64,000 nucleotides of DNA, taken from Haliscomenobacter sp. (GTDB lineage: Bacteria; Bacteroidota; Bacteroidia; Chitinophagales; Saprospiraceae). The stretch is from contig JADJHZ010000019.1 in NCBI GenBank assembly GCA_016707205.1, positions 4,498 to 68,497 on the forward strand. The letters run 5' to 3'. The first letter of the stretch is position 1, and each line of letters opens with the position of its first letter. The position numbers and the translations under genes are program-made. Positions 25,662-35,945 of the stretch are shown one piece after another. The notes under the pieces were generated by a model that searched no databases, was not told the DNA's origin, and saw only the letters and a program-made list of their open reading frames with translations.

Positions 25662-25890
25662 AGTATCTATTTTGGTATACCATTAAACGTATACAATCCG
25701 GGAGCAAGACAGAGACTTTCCTTTGTTCGCTGTCCCGCAATAGGCGGGATCAGATTTCGTGCGGAACTACCCACCAACTTGCCGTTCTATGCCTGTCCTC
25801 CCCCTGACCCCCTCCAAAGGGGGACAGTACATCGCCCTGAAAATCAAGTACTAATCACTAACCACTAACCACCAATCCCCCGTCCCTCGC
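25662..25890. repeat. Intergenic repeat region
   Basis: It contains a TCCCGC/GCGGGA hairpin (about 25734-25750), the inverted copy of the GTTYCGCACGAAATCTGA motif (25750-25767), the CCCCCTCCAAAGGGGG palindrome with flank (25808-25834; related to 42915-42941) and CTAACCACTAACCACC units just before the next gene's stop. Confidence 0.55.
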
Positions 25891-28800
25891 CTACAACCTA
25901 ACCTCCATCATGGTTTGGTGCAGCACAAAATGGATCAGGGTGCAAAGCGGCCGTCCCTGCAGAAGGGGTTCCAGGCCCTGCCGGGAGAGGTAGCACCAGG
26001 AAGCGAGTTCCAGGGCTTTGGACGGAAGAGCTTTTGCTTCTCCGGAAAAGCCGGAATGCTGGATAAGTAGCCAACCTGAAGGGGTATCGAGCAGGAGATC
26101 GATTGTGGTTTCGAAAAGGCGGTCCCCGGTAGGGTAGTAGAGTGGGTATTTCCGGTATGTCGTGGTCGGCGCGAATTGCTGCTGTACGAAGTGGTACCAA
26201 TAATTGCCAAATTGGCAAAGCTGGTTGGGATCCAGGACAGCCTCCACCTCGAAGGACGCCGTGAGGCGCTGGGCCATCTTAAGGGTTTCCTGGGCGGCAT
26301 TGCCAGGATAAAACGCGTGAAGGAAGGCTTTGATCGCTTTGGCGGTTTGGTGGTCGCCGCCTCCCTGGGGAACGAGGGGGAAGAGATAGGGGTAACCCGT
26401 TCCCAGGGTAGGTTTGTTGGGAAGGGCCCATTTTTCCTGGCGAAGATCGATATAAAATGGCGGGTGAAGTTGTTTGCCCAGGGGAGGCGAAATAAAATCA
26501 GCCGGATTTTCTTCAAACTCAGCCGGCTCAAAGGATCTGGGGAATTCGAAGCGGTGCGGCTGGATAGGGATTGGCCTGCCCTCCCATTCCCAGGGGCTTT
26601 CCGGCTGGTCGGCATCAAGGGCGGGGATGTCTTCGCGCCCATCGTGCCAAGTACGGTTGAGCCATTTGGCTGGTTTATAGCCGAGCGGGAAGATCAGATA
26701 ATCCCTTGCCCGGGTGAGGCCTACATAAAGCAGGCGGTTTTCCTCTTCCAAATATTGCCGTTTTTTTCGGGCATATGCAGGGCTGGCGGCAATCCGCTCG
26801 GCGAGTTGGGTGCCCTGGTACTGGCTGCCGTAGGGGTTTACCCAATAGCGGACCATCCGGTTGCCGAGAATTTGGTTGAGGTCAATTTCCGGGCGTTCCG
26901 AAACGATATCGATCCCCCAGACGTCGGCCCGGAGGTCTTTTTCCAGGCTATGGCAAACGACGATGGGCCATTCCAGGCCTTTGCTGCGGTGGTAGGTGAG
27001 GACGTTGACTGCCTGTGGGCTTTCTCCGGAACTCTGGAAATCTTTTCCGCTGATCTCCAGGGAATTCAGCCAAAGGATGAAACCGCCCAGCGAGGCGGCG
27101 CTATGCATGCGGTGGCAAGCGTCTTCGTATTGGAGGGCAAACTGACGGAGCACTTCCACGTTGTCGAGCCGTTGTTGGGGTTTTCCCCAGGAGGCAATCA
27201 GGCGGCGCAAATCCAACTCGCCGAGCAGAAGCTCCAGGGTTTCGGCACTGGAAAGCTCAGCAACGCCTGGTCGGAGCCGGTCGAGTTCGCGAATGACGGC
27301 AAATTGCTGAGCCCACCGGCCGGAAGCTTCCCTGCGTTTGGCCAGATCGAGATACTCCAGGCGGTTTTTGATGACGGCTTCAATCGGTTGCCCTTCCGCC
27401 AGGAGCAGGATCTCGGCGACAGAAAGCGAATCGGAATAGTGAAGCAGATATTTGAGGCAGGCCAGAAGGAGTTTGGCCTCGGCGGTTTGCATCAGTCCTG
27501 CCCTCGACATGGCCGATCTCAGCCCGGCTTGGTGCAGCGCTTCGGCCATTTCCATGCACTCGGAGTTGGTGCGGCACAATATGGCCACATCGCCGGGCAC
27601 GGCTTTTCGCGCCGATTGGCCGCCTTTAGGCTGTAGGTAAATTCCTTTATTCAGCCAGTTGTAAAGCGCGCGGGCGATGCTGTTTTCCATCCAGGGCTTA
27701 CCAGGGGGACGGCTGTTTTGTTCCAATTCCTCCGGAAGCAGGTCGAATTTCCAGAGGTGAAGGGCGGTTTCCAGGGTTTCGGGGTCCTGGTCCAGGGTCC
27801 GGACGGGTTTTAACGCCACCTGTTCCCGGGGCATGTGGGCGAAGGCGCGGGTAAAGATGGCATTGGCGGCAGCGACGAGGTCCTCCCGCGAACGCCAGGA
27901 AAATTCCTGAATATCTTCCGGCTTGATTCCCCCATTTTGGCTGATGATGGCCTGCATAAGTTCAGGCGCCGCCCCCCGAAAGCCGTAGATCGATTGCTTG
28001 GGGTCGCCCACCCAGATAGAATAGTTGGCCAGTCCGGACAATTTGAGAAAAATCTCCAGTTGCATGGGACTGGTGTCCTGGAATTCGTCGACCAGAAGGA
28101 GGTCCAATTCGTCTTCCAATACCCTGCGCACGTCTTCGCGATTGAGCAGGCGTTTGACGAGGGCTTCCATGTCGGTGTAGTCGATCAGCCCCCTTTTTTG
28201 TTTGTATTCCTGGTATTCCCGGATCGCTTCCATGGCGAGGTCGAAGACTTCGGAAATGAACTCCCGGATATCCTGGCGAAAGGCGGGGTCCTGGAGGTGT
28301 CCAAGGGCCAGTTCCCGAAGCGCGTTCATATCGTCCCTGCTTTTGGCGCCGGGCTGGAGTTTGCCAAGTTGGGCCCATTGCCTCCAGGTGAGGTTGCCTT
28401 TAAGGGTTAGTTCGCGGTGGATTTGTTGCAGGGTTTTGGCAACGTCCGCCGTTTTCAGGGTGGTATCTCCATTGGTTTCCAGGCGTTCGATCGTCGCTTT
28501 CAAAATCTGGGAGAGGGTCTCCTCTGTGGGCGCCGCCGTTGGGATTCGACGGGCCCAGGAGTTCTGCAAAGGAGGCAAACGAGGCGTTTTTGCTGGCTTC
28601 GAGCACGTCCTCCTGGAAATCGTTGGCCCTGGCTACTTCGGTGAGGGCGCGGACTTCCTGCCTCCAGTCGAAATACGCATTCCCGCTTAACCCAAGCTGA
28701 TCGCACAGCCGCTCCATCTGGATCACCCGCGCTTCGGTCAGAACCATGGAGAGCGACTGGTTAAAAAGGATTTGCTGGTCCTCCTCGGCGATGATCGACA

Positions 28801-29089
28801 CCTCCGGGGAGACCCCGGCTTCATAGGCGAAACGCTGGAGGAGTTTGACCCCCAGACTGTGCACCGTTCCGATCAAGGCGTGGGTGAGGTCCTCCGCTTG
28901 CTGCGTCAGTCCTTCCTGGAGCAACTTCACCCGCACCCGTTCCTGAAGTTCGGCAGCTGCTTTTTTGGTAAAGGTGGTCGCTATGATGCCGCTGGCGCGC
29001 ACGCCCTGGCGGAGCAATCCAACCATTTCCGCGGTCAGGCGGTACGTTTTGCCGCTTCCTGCGCCGGCGGAGATGATTTTTAGCTGCAT
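25891..29089 (-). pseudogene. UvrD/AddA-RecB-like helicase, frameshifted
   Basis: SF1A helicase of the AddA/RecB type acting in double-strand-break repair. Walker A AGAGSGKT lies at the N-terminus (start MQLKIISAGAG at 29089), motif Ia in TFTKKAAAEL, motif II DEFQDTS, motif III WVGDPKQSIYGFRG, motif V around SKGLEWPIVV and motif VI LYVGLTRARD. The two halves are in different frames: the first ends past 28541-28560 after FASFAELLGPSN, and the second resumes at PTAAPTEETL. Removing one base of the GGG/CCC run near 28541-28560 restores one frame of 1065 aa. The C-terminal RecB-nuclease-like region has FETTIDLLL, but QHSG where active enzymes have DYKT, so nuclease activity is probably lost. No AddB partner is in the window. 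Confidence 0.82.
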
Positions 29090-29298
29090 GGCGGGTCTGA
29101 TTTTTCCGGCATTTGGCCCAAAGATAGTCATGGACGGTGGTATTCCGGTTTTACCTGGCCGGAAAAACCCGGTGGCTGATCCAATCGGCAATCCATTTCT
29201 CTTTTTAAATCAGGGCCTTTCCCCAACTTTCTCCCGTCTTTCCAAAGTTTTCCTATCTTTCCCCTGATAATTTCCCTTTTTACAAATTAAACAAGGCT

Positions 29299-32200
29299 AT
29301 GAAATCGAATCACCTGATTGCCCGAATGCTGGGGGTATGCGTTTTCCTCAGCTTTTTGTCTTTCGCCCAGGCGCAAGACCAGCCTGTCAAAGCCGACACG
29401 ACCAAAACCGAAAAAAAGCCGGACTCTAAAAAACCGCTTCCCCTGGAACCCGGACGGAAGATCCGCCTCCAAACCGACGAGGGCACCTGGATCTCTCTGG
29501 ACGTCAGCCCCGATGGCAAGCAGATTGCTTTTGACCTGATGGGCGATATTTACCTGATACCGGCTGAGGGTGGGAAAGCGACTCCTTTAACTTCCGGCCT
29601 GGCGTATGATACCCACCCGAAGTTCAGCCCGGACGGCAAAAAGATCGCCTTTACCTCCGACCGCTCGGGGGCCGAAAACGTGTGGTATATCGACATGGAA
29701 AAACAAGACACGGTGCAGGTCACGAAAGACAACGACCAGCACGTGCAATCGGCGGAATGGACGCCCGACGGCGACTATCTGGTCGTATCTAAGGGAGGGC
29801 GCAACCTCAAGCTTTTTCTTTTTCACAAAGACGGGGGCGGAGGAACCCAATTGATCAAAACCCCGGAAACCCTCAAAACGGTAGAGCCTGCTTTTGGCCC
29901 CAATAGCCGTTACATCTGGTTCTCCCAGCGCACCGGCGCCTGGAATTACAACGCGCAGTTGCCTCAGTACCAATTGGGGGTCTACGACCGGGAAACGGGC
30001 GAGATCGACCGCAAAACCAGCCGGTATGGGTCTGCTTTTTCCCCCACGCTTTCGCCCGACGGCAAATGGCTGGTATACGGCTCCCGCTATAACGAACAGA
30101 CGGGCCTGGTCAAACGCCACCTGGAAACCGGCGAAGAGAGCTGGCTGGCCTACCCGGTGCAGCGCGACGAACAGGAATCCATCGCCCCTCTGGGCGTATA
30201 TCCGGCCATGTCGTTCACGCCCGACAGCAAACATCTGATTTGTACCTATGGAGGGAAGATTTGGAAACTGCCTATTGGAGGAGGGTCTGCGGTGAATATC
30301 CCCTTCCAGGTGGATACCGAACTGGATTTTGGTCCGCGGGTTGAATTTAACTATCCCATTTCCGACGAAAAAATGATGATCGCCACCCAAATCCGCGATC
30401 CGAAACGTTCTCCGGACGGTTCGAAACTGGCGTTTACCGTGCTGAACCGCCTGTTTGTCATGGATTATCCCAACGGAACGCCAAAACGGGTGACCGGCGC
30501 CAACCACACCGAAGCCATGCCTGCATGGTCGCCCGACGGGCAGCAACTGGTCTATGTCACCTGGGAAGGCGAAGGCGGATACCTGTACAAAGTCGGCGCA
30601 AACGGAGGCGCCCCCACCCGTCTGACTGCACAGCCCGGGGTATACTCCGACCCGGCTTGGGACGGCAAAACCAACCGCATCGTATTCCTGTATGGCACGG
30701 CACAAGTTTATAAAGATGCTATCGGCCCTCAGGCATTTGGGTCGATTGCCAACCTGGGATGGGTAACCGCCAACGGGGGGGAAATCACCCGGATCGACGA
30801 GGGCAAAGGCCGCCGCCTCCCGCATTTTGTGGAGGCCAACGACCGGATTTACCTGTTCTCCGGGGATAAAGGATTGCTTTCCATTCGCTGGGATGGAACC
30901 GATCAGAAGGAACATCTCAAAGTGAGCGGCATAACTACCTATCCGGCGTTGGCAGACCACGAACATTGCATGTTGGTGGAAACAGCCCAGGAACCGGCCC
31001 AGCGGCCCGCCGAAGCGGAATTGATTCTCATGGCCCCGAAAGGCGATCAGGCTCTGGCGCAAATCAACAACGAGATCTACGTCGTTACCGTTCCCAAGGT
31101 GGGCGGCGCTGTGCCGTCCATTTCTGTCGCTAAAGCGGAAAATGCCGTTTTTCCCTCGCGCAAACTGACGTTCCTGGGAGGCGAGTTCCCGCATTGGAGC
31201 AGCGATGGCAAAAACGTATTTTGGTCTTTGGGGAATGCCTACTTCGCTTATGATCTGGAAGCGGCCAAGGCAAATGAGGAGCAATTGAAGCTCGAGAAGA
31301 AAGCCCAGGAAAAAGCCAAAGCCGAAGGCAAAACGGAGGAAAAGAAGGAAGGCGAAGAGAAAAAAGAAGACAAGACCTACAAACCGGCGGAGCAGCGCAT
31401 CAAAGTGGAAATCCCCAGGGACATTCCCGATGGAGTGATCCTGCTTCGCGGCGCGCGGATCATCTCCATGAAAGGCAACGAGATCATCGAAAAAGGCGAT
31501 ATCCTGATCGAAAACAACCGCATCCAGGCGATCGGGAAATCCGGGTCGGTGAAAGTACCCGCTGGCGCCAAGGTGATCGATGCGACCGGCAAGACCATCG
31601 TGCCGGGATTTGTAGATACCCACGCCCATATGTGGCCCAACTGGGGTCTGCACAAAAACGACATCTGGATCTATCAGGCCAACCTCGCTTACGGCGTCAC
31701 CGCCACCCGCGATCCTCAAACCGCGACTACCGACGTCCTTACCTACAGCGATATGGTGGATGCAGGCCAGATGGCTGGCCCCCGGATTTACTCTACCGGC
31801 CCCGGCGTTGGATATTGGGCTTACCGGATCGAAAGCCTGGAGCACGCCCGCAATGTGCTCAAGCAATACTCGGAGTACTACAACACCAAGACCATCAAAA
31901 TGTACCTGACCGGCAACCGGCAACACCGGCAGTGGATCATTCAGGCGGCAAAAGAACAGGGCCTGATGCCCACTACGGAAGGCGGACTGGATTTTAAACT
32001 CAACATGACCCAATTGCTCGATGGCTATCCCGGTCATGAACACGCCCTGCCCATCTATCCGGTGTATAAGGATGTCACGAAATTGGTAGCGGAATCCCAA
32101 ATGTGTTATACGCCTACGATGCTGGTGGCCTACGGCGGACCATGGGCAGAAAACTATTTCTACGCCACCGAAAACGTGCAGGGGGATAAAAAGCTCAACT

Positions 32201-32684
32201 ACTTCACGCCAAAAGAAGAACTGGATGCCAAGTCCCGCCGCAGGCCGGGCTGGTTCATGAAAGAAGAGCATATCTTCTCCCGCCATGCCGAAGGCGTGAA
32301 AGCAGTGGTGGAAGCGGGCGGACTGGCCGGCGTTGGTTCCACGGTCAGCTTCAGGGGCTTGGCTATCATTGGGAACTTTGGGCAATCGCCGCCGGGGGAA
32401 TGAAACCCCACGACGCCCTCAAAGTAGCCACCATACTCGGCGCCAAAGCGCTTGGTTTGGGAAAAGATCTTGGATCGCTCGAAGCAGGCAAACTGGCCGA
32501 CCTGGTCATCCTGGATAAAAATCCTCTGGAAAATATCCGGAATACCAACACGATCCGCTATGTTATGAAAAACGGCCGCCTCTACGACGGCAATACGCTC
32601 GACGAGGTAGCGCCCCGGCAGGTAAAAGCGAAAACAGTAGAGAATAAAGAAGGAGCGCCCTCCGGGTTGCCGGGGACTAAATAG
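29299..32684 (+). pseudogene. Secreted amidohydrolase with TolB-like beta-propeller, frameshifted
   Basis: A signal peptide (to about residue 26, LSFAQAQ) is followed by WD40/PD40 TolB-type propeller blades (about 60-640; repeated SPDGKxIAF and FSPDG motifs). A Lys/Glu-rich spacer (about 655-690) leads to an amidohydrolase metal barrel with the HxH motif H775-A-H777 (VDTHAHMWPNWG). The frame ends early at 32403 after GVGSTVSF. One C missing from TCCAC at about 32339-32343 would give GVGSHGQLQGLGYHWELWAI and join the downstream frame (MKPHDALKVATILGAKALGL ... LVILDKNPLENI), giving 1128 aa. Such proteins are often annotated as peptidases or imidazolonepropionase-like; the substrate is unknown. 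The indel is likely an assembly error. Confidence 0.85.
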
Positions 32685-32688
32685 ACGC

Positions 32689-32747
32689 TAGATGTTAGAA
32701 GTTAGACGTTAGAAAGATTCCCTCTAACGTCTAACTTCTAATGTCTA
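32689..32747. repeat. TTAGACG-family hairpin repeat
   Basis: TTAGAAGTTAGACGTTAGA (32695-32713) and its exact complement (32723-32741) form a 19-bp stem with a 9-nt loop, extendable imperfectly to about 25 bp. It fills the gap between the convergent amidohydrolase and dcd genes and could end both transcripts. Confidence 0.8.
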
Positions 32748-32751
32748 ACTT

Positions 32752-33288
32752 CTAAAACCTGTTCTTCCACATCATACTTTCCACCGGCTTTTCGGTGCGC
32801 TGATTGTATTTGGCGTCGCCTTTGGCGTTGTAGTAGCGCTCGATTTCCCCATCAACCAGAAAGTAGATCAACTGGCCTATGGGCATGCCGGCGTAGATCC
32901 GCACGGGTTGGGTGCAGGAAATCTCCAGGGTCCAGGTGTTGCAAAAGCCGACATCGCCCTTGCCTGCAGTGGCATGGATATCGATGCCCAGGCGGCCTAC
33001 ACTGGATTTCCCTTCCAGGAAGGGCACGGAATTGTGGGTTTCGGTGTATTCTTCTGTAACCCCCAGGTAGAGGGTTCCGGGTTGCAGCACAAGGCCTTCT
33101 TCTGGAATTTGGAAATGAGTGATCTGGTTGTGTTTGCGGGCGTCCAGGATGGGATCGTTATACGTGGCGAGCCATTTGCCGAGGTGCACGTCGTAGGAAT
33201 TGGTACCCAGGCATTCGCGAAGGAAGGGTTCTATGACGATCTGTCCATTCTCAATCGCTTCCATTATTTTTTTATCGGAGAGGATCAT
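32752..33288 (-). CDS. dcd: dCTP deaminase
   Basis: A 178-aa cytoplasmic enzyme of the dUTPase/dCTP deaminase fold (EC 3.5.4.13) that converts dCTP to dUTP for thymidylate synthesis. Diagnostic stretches are MILSDKKIMEAIENG, LGTNSYDVHLG, the conserved FLEGKSSVGRLGI with the substrate-binding Ser and Arg, and VGFCNTWTLEIS with the catalytic-region Glu, followed by IYAGMPIGQL. The length is normal for mono-functional Dcd; whether it also has dUTPase activity cannot be read from sequence alone. The WD40 gene lies 38 nt upstream on the same strand and may be co-transcribed. Confidence 0.95.
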   Translation of the reverse strand: MILSDKKIMEAIENGQIVIEPFLRECLGTNSYDVHLGKWLATYNDPILDARKHNQITHFQIPEEGLVLQPGTLYLGVTEEYTETHNSVPFLEGKSSVGRLGIDIHATAGKGDVGFCNTWTLEISCTQPVRIYAGMPIGQLIYFLVDGEIERYYNAKGDAKYNQRTEKPVESMMWKNRF

Positions 33289-33326
33289 GCCGGTTTGCTT
33301 TTAGTCGGCAAATGTAAAAAAGATTT

Positions 33327-34220
33327 TCAGGAAGCGATCTCCCAAAGGATGAGGGTTCGGTCGTCGGAACCGGAAATCAGCCCCTCTTCCGTCCATAGCA
33401 GCGTGTTGACGGAATTGAGATGGCCGCCCTGGCGGAAAGGGCCAAGTACCTGGAGCAGGTCAAATGTGGAGGCATCCCAGATTTTGAGGGTCTTATCCCG
33501 GCTGGCGGTGGCAAACAAATGGCCCTGAGGGTGGAAGGCAATATCGTTGATGGTGTACCAATGAGCGGGAATAGCATGGGTTTGCTTCCAGTTGACAGTG
33601 TCCCAAACCTTCAGGTGGGCGTCGCGGCCTCCGCTGAGCAAGTAGTTCCCGTCAGGGGCGTACTGGACGGTAAATACGGAATTCAGGTGCGCTTTGGGGA
33701 TTTGGTGTTTGATCTCCAGCGTTTCGGCGTCGAGGATGTAGATATTCCGGTCGCTGGCGCCTGCGGCTATTTCATTGCGGGCAGGGCAATAGTCCAGGCA
33801 ACGCAGGCTTTGATGGCTCAGGAGCAAGCTTTCTGCCGCCCGCATTTCTTCGACGGCCCATCGGGTGATGCGCCCGTCTCCTCCGGCGGAAATCAGCCCA
33901 TGCTCCAGGTCGAGCAGGCTGAAAACGCCTTTTTTATGGTGGGCGATATCCCGGTTATTGGCAGGGTTTTCGAGGTCGATCCAGTGGAGCCCGCCATTCA
34001 TATCGCCGGCGACGATCAAAGGGCGGCGAGCCAGTTGAACCAACGCAAAGACCTGCCCCTCAATCTTGGCCAGCAACTTCCCCATATCGGGATTCGTCCA
34101 TTGCCATTGAACGATCCACCCTTCTCCCGAACCCGAGAGAAAAAATCCCGGCTCACGTCCCTTTGCCGAAGCATAAACGGCCGCCTGATGCCCTTTTAGT
34201 TGTGCGATTTTTTGAAACAT
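33327..34220 (-). CDS. WD40-repeat protein
   Basis: A 297-aa cytoplasmic beta-propeller with about seven WD40 repeats. The best are VFTVQYAPDGNYLLSGGRDAHLKVWD, INDIAFHPQGHLFATASRDKTLKIWD and VNTLLWTEEGLISGSDDRTLILWE. It has no signal peptide and no enzymatic domain. A scaffold role is likely; the partner is unknown. The start at 34220 is the first Met of the first blade (MFQKIAQLKGH). It is divergent from the phosphopantetheinyl transferase gene, with a hairpin repeat in between. Confidence 0.88.
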   Translation of the reverse strand: MFQKIAQLKGHQAAVYASAKGREPGFFLSGSGEGWIVQWQWTNPDMGKLLAKIEGQVFALVQLARRPLIVAGDMNGGLHWIDLENPANNRDIAHHKKGVFSLLDLEHGLISAGGDGRITRWAVEEMRAAESLLLSHQSLRCLDYCPARNEIAAGASDRNIYILDAETLEIKHQIPKAHLNSVFTVQYAPDGNYLLSGGRDAHLKVWDTVNWKQTHAIPAHWYTINDIAFHPQGHLFATASRDKTLKIWDASTFDLLQVLGPFRQGGHLNSVNTLLWTEEGLISGSDDRTLILWEIAS

Positions 34221-34232
34221 GCCATCAAGTTA

Positions 34233-34279
34233 CGAAGTTACGGAGTTGCGAAGTTACGAAGCACAACTCCGTAACTTCG
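34233..34279. repeat. CGAAGTTA-family hairpin repeat
   Basis: CGAAGTTACGGAGTTG (34233-34248) pairs perfectly with CAACTCCGTAACTTCG (34264-34279) across a 15-nt loop, flanked by more AAGTTACG and AACTTCG units. Unlike most copies it lies between divergent genes, so it is not simply a terminator. Confidence 0.7.
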
Positions 34280-34352
34280 CAACTTCGTCACCTCGCAACC
34301 TTCTTTACAACCTCCCCCGCCCTATTCTTGTTTGATTGAAAACGAAATCTCT

Positions 34353-35021
34353 ATGCCCTTTTTGGATTTGGGACACCTGGAACCTGGCGCGAGATTGGGA
34401 TTATGGGAGATCCGGGAGCCGGAAAACTGGTTTCTCGAACGCTTGGTACTTTCTGCAGAGGAAGAGGCCCAACTGGCGCCGATCAAAGGGCAGCGGAGAG
34501 TAGAATTTCTGGCGGCCAGGAAGCTGGTCCATTTGCTCAGTGAAATGCCAGACCGGCATCCTTTAGTGAAAGATCCTTCAGGGAAACCGCATTTGCCGCA
34601 TTTGCCATTTTCCGTTTCGATCAGCCATTCCCGGGGGTATGCGGCGGCGATCCTGGCAGAGGGGGTAGTTGGTATTGATATTCAGCATATCGTAGGAAAG
34701 ATAGGCCGGATAGCGCCCAGGTTTTTAAGTCCGGCGGAGGCGGCGGCGATCCATGCGGATGCCCGGCTGGAAGTTTTGCATGTATACTGGTGTGCAAAGG
34801 AAGCCTTGTTCAAAGCGCACGGCAAAGGGCAGGTCGATTTTCGCCGGCATTTTCGGGTTCTGCCGTTTATTTACAGCGAAGAAGGGGGGCGTTTCGCGGG
34901 ACAGATCCAGATGGATGCCGCGGAAACGCGAACGTTTGACATGCGCTACCTCCGCCTGGGCGATCACATTCTTGTTTGGGCAACAGAAATGCCAGCTTCA
35001 CCAGATCTTCTTCGGCAATAA
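34353..35021 (+). CDS. 4'-phosphopantetheinyl transferase superfamily protein
   Basis: A 222-aa Sfp/AcpT-like enzyme that attaches phosphopantetheine from CoA to a carrier-protein serine. Key motifs: KPHLPHLPFSVSISHS (P2), VGIDIQ with the Mg-binding D109, and WCAKEALFKAHGKG (W146 ... K149-E150 ... K). It is of the two-lobed Sfp length. The ATG at 34353 is preferred over an upstream in-frame TTG at 34332. Its last 155 nt overlap the 3' end of a convergent membrane-protein gene. The partner carrier protein is not in the window. Confidence 0.88.
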   Translation: MPFLDLGHLEPGARLGLWEIREPENWFLERLVLSAEEEAQLAPIKGQRRVEFLAARKLVHLLSEMPDRHPLVKDPSGKPHLPHLPFSVSISHSRGYAAAILAEGVVGIDIQHIVGKIGRIAPRFLSPAEAAAIHADARLEVLHVYWCAKEALFKAHGKGQVDFRRHFRVLPFIYSEEGGRFAGQIQMDAAETRTFDMRYLRLGDHILVWATEMPASPDLLRQ

Positions 35022-35811
35022 CCAACCCGGGCTGTTCCCGCTGGGTGAGATCGGAGAGTTCAAACATCACCAACGCCGAAGCGATCGCGGCCAGGAACGG
35101 GCCAAACACGCTGCCCAGTACCGGAACCATAAACAGCACTTGCAGGATCATGCCCAGCGCGATCGCCACTCCGATATAGTTTCGGGAATAGCGCATGCTT
35201 TCTTTGATCGACATGCCGAATTGCTCGTTGAAGTTGTCGATCACCGTAATACCGGTGAACATACACTGAATGCCGAAAACGGTCACCGCTTTCACAAACT
35301 CCGGCATATGCATCATGCCCAGGCCGGTTTTGGTCAGCGAAGAAAAGACCGATTCCAGGATATAACACACCAGCGAAATTTTAAGCATGCGTATTTGGGC
35401 CCGGATAAATGCCTTCAGGGTAGGATCCCCGCTTTCGAGTTTCAGGATGTTCAGCGTTCGCCGGGTGATATGGAAAATGAGAATTTCCAGAAAGATCAGC
35501 ATGGTATATTTCATCCCGCCGGCAAAGAGCAGGTTGTACTCTTCTTTTGCCACCTCCTGCACAAAACCGCCCATGACGCTCATCGCCTGAAACGGGTTGG
35601 CGCCCTGCACCTGGTTGGCGTATTTCCAGAACACCTCCAGAAATTTAAACCCGGCAATAATGCTCAGTAAAATGGCCAACCTGGATACCCAGCCGTATTT
35701 CAAAAATCCTTCCCACAAGCGGTATTTTCGGGTAAACCGGAGACCGTCCCCCAGAGAATAAAACACATAAAGAAATTGCTGGTACTGTTCGCGCAAAATG
35801 CCGGCATTCAT
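34867..35811 (-). CDS. Multi-pass membrane protein, possibly EI24/CysZ-like
   Basis: 314 aa with five to six hydrophobic segments (for example WVSRLAILLSIIAGFKFLEV, YTMLIFLEILIFHI and a long C-terminal pair IGVAIALGMILQVLFMVPVLG / FLAAIASALVMFEL). The last pair resembles EI24/CysZ-type proteins but I am not sure of the family. The final 40 or so residues (from LLPKQECDRPGG) are encoded antisense to the phosphopantetheinyl transferase and look unlike the rest. Either the native stop codon has been lost or shifted by an indel, or the overlap is real. Confidence 0.6.
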   Translation of the reverse strand: MNAGILREQYQQFLYVFYSLGDGLRFTRKYRLWEGFLKYGWVSRLAILLSIIAGFKFLEVFWKYANQVQGANPFQAMSVMGGFVQEVAKEEYNLLFAGGMKYTMLIFLEILIFHITRRTLNILKLESGDPTLKAFIRAQIRMLKISLVCYILESVFSSLTKTGLGMMHMPEFVKAVTVFGIQCMFTGITVIDNFNEQFGMSIKESMRYSRNYIGVAIALGMILQVLFMVPVLGSVFGPFLAAIASALVMFELSDLTQREQPGLVIAEEDLVKLAFLLPKQECDRPGGGSACQTFAFPRHPSGSVPRNAPLLRCK

Positions 35812-35914
35812 ACGGTTAGGGTTTGGTGAAATCGCTCCTCCAAATATACGCGTTTCCAGATATCCTGCATCGGACGTTAGACGATGGGCGAAATACGGTA
35901 GACAAGCTTAAGCG

Positions 35915-35945
35915 CCTAAACGCCTAAACGCCCTAACGCCTAAAC
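35915..35945. repeat. AACGCCTAA repeat units
   Basis: Four units (CGCCTAAACGCCTAAACGCCCTAACG) abut and include the stop codon of the DUF4349 gene (TAG on the minus strand, at 35935-35933). The opposite arm is not well formed here. Confidence 0.6.

Noticed and set aside
29587..32385. A 932-codon open frame antisense to the amidohydrolase
   Set aside because: It lies entirely opposite a gene with clear domains, has His/Phe-rich composition typical of antisense frames and shows no motif.
34753..35670. A 305-codon plus-strand frame across the convergent junction
   Set aside because: Antisense to the membrane protein and out of frame with the transferase; His/Gln-rich antisense-like composition.
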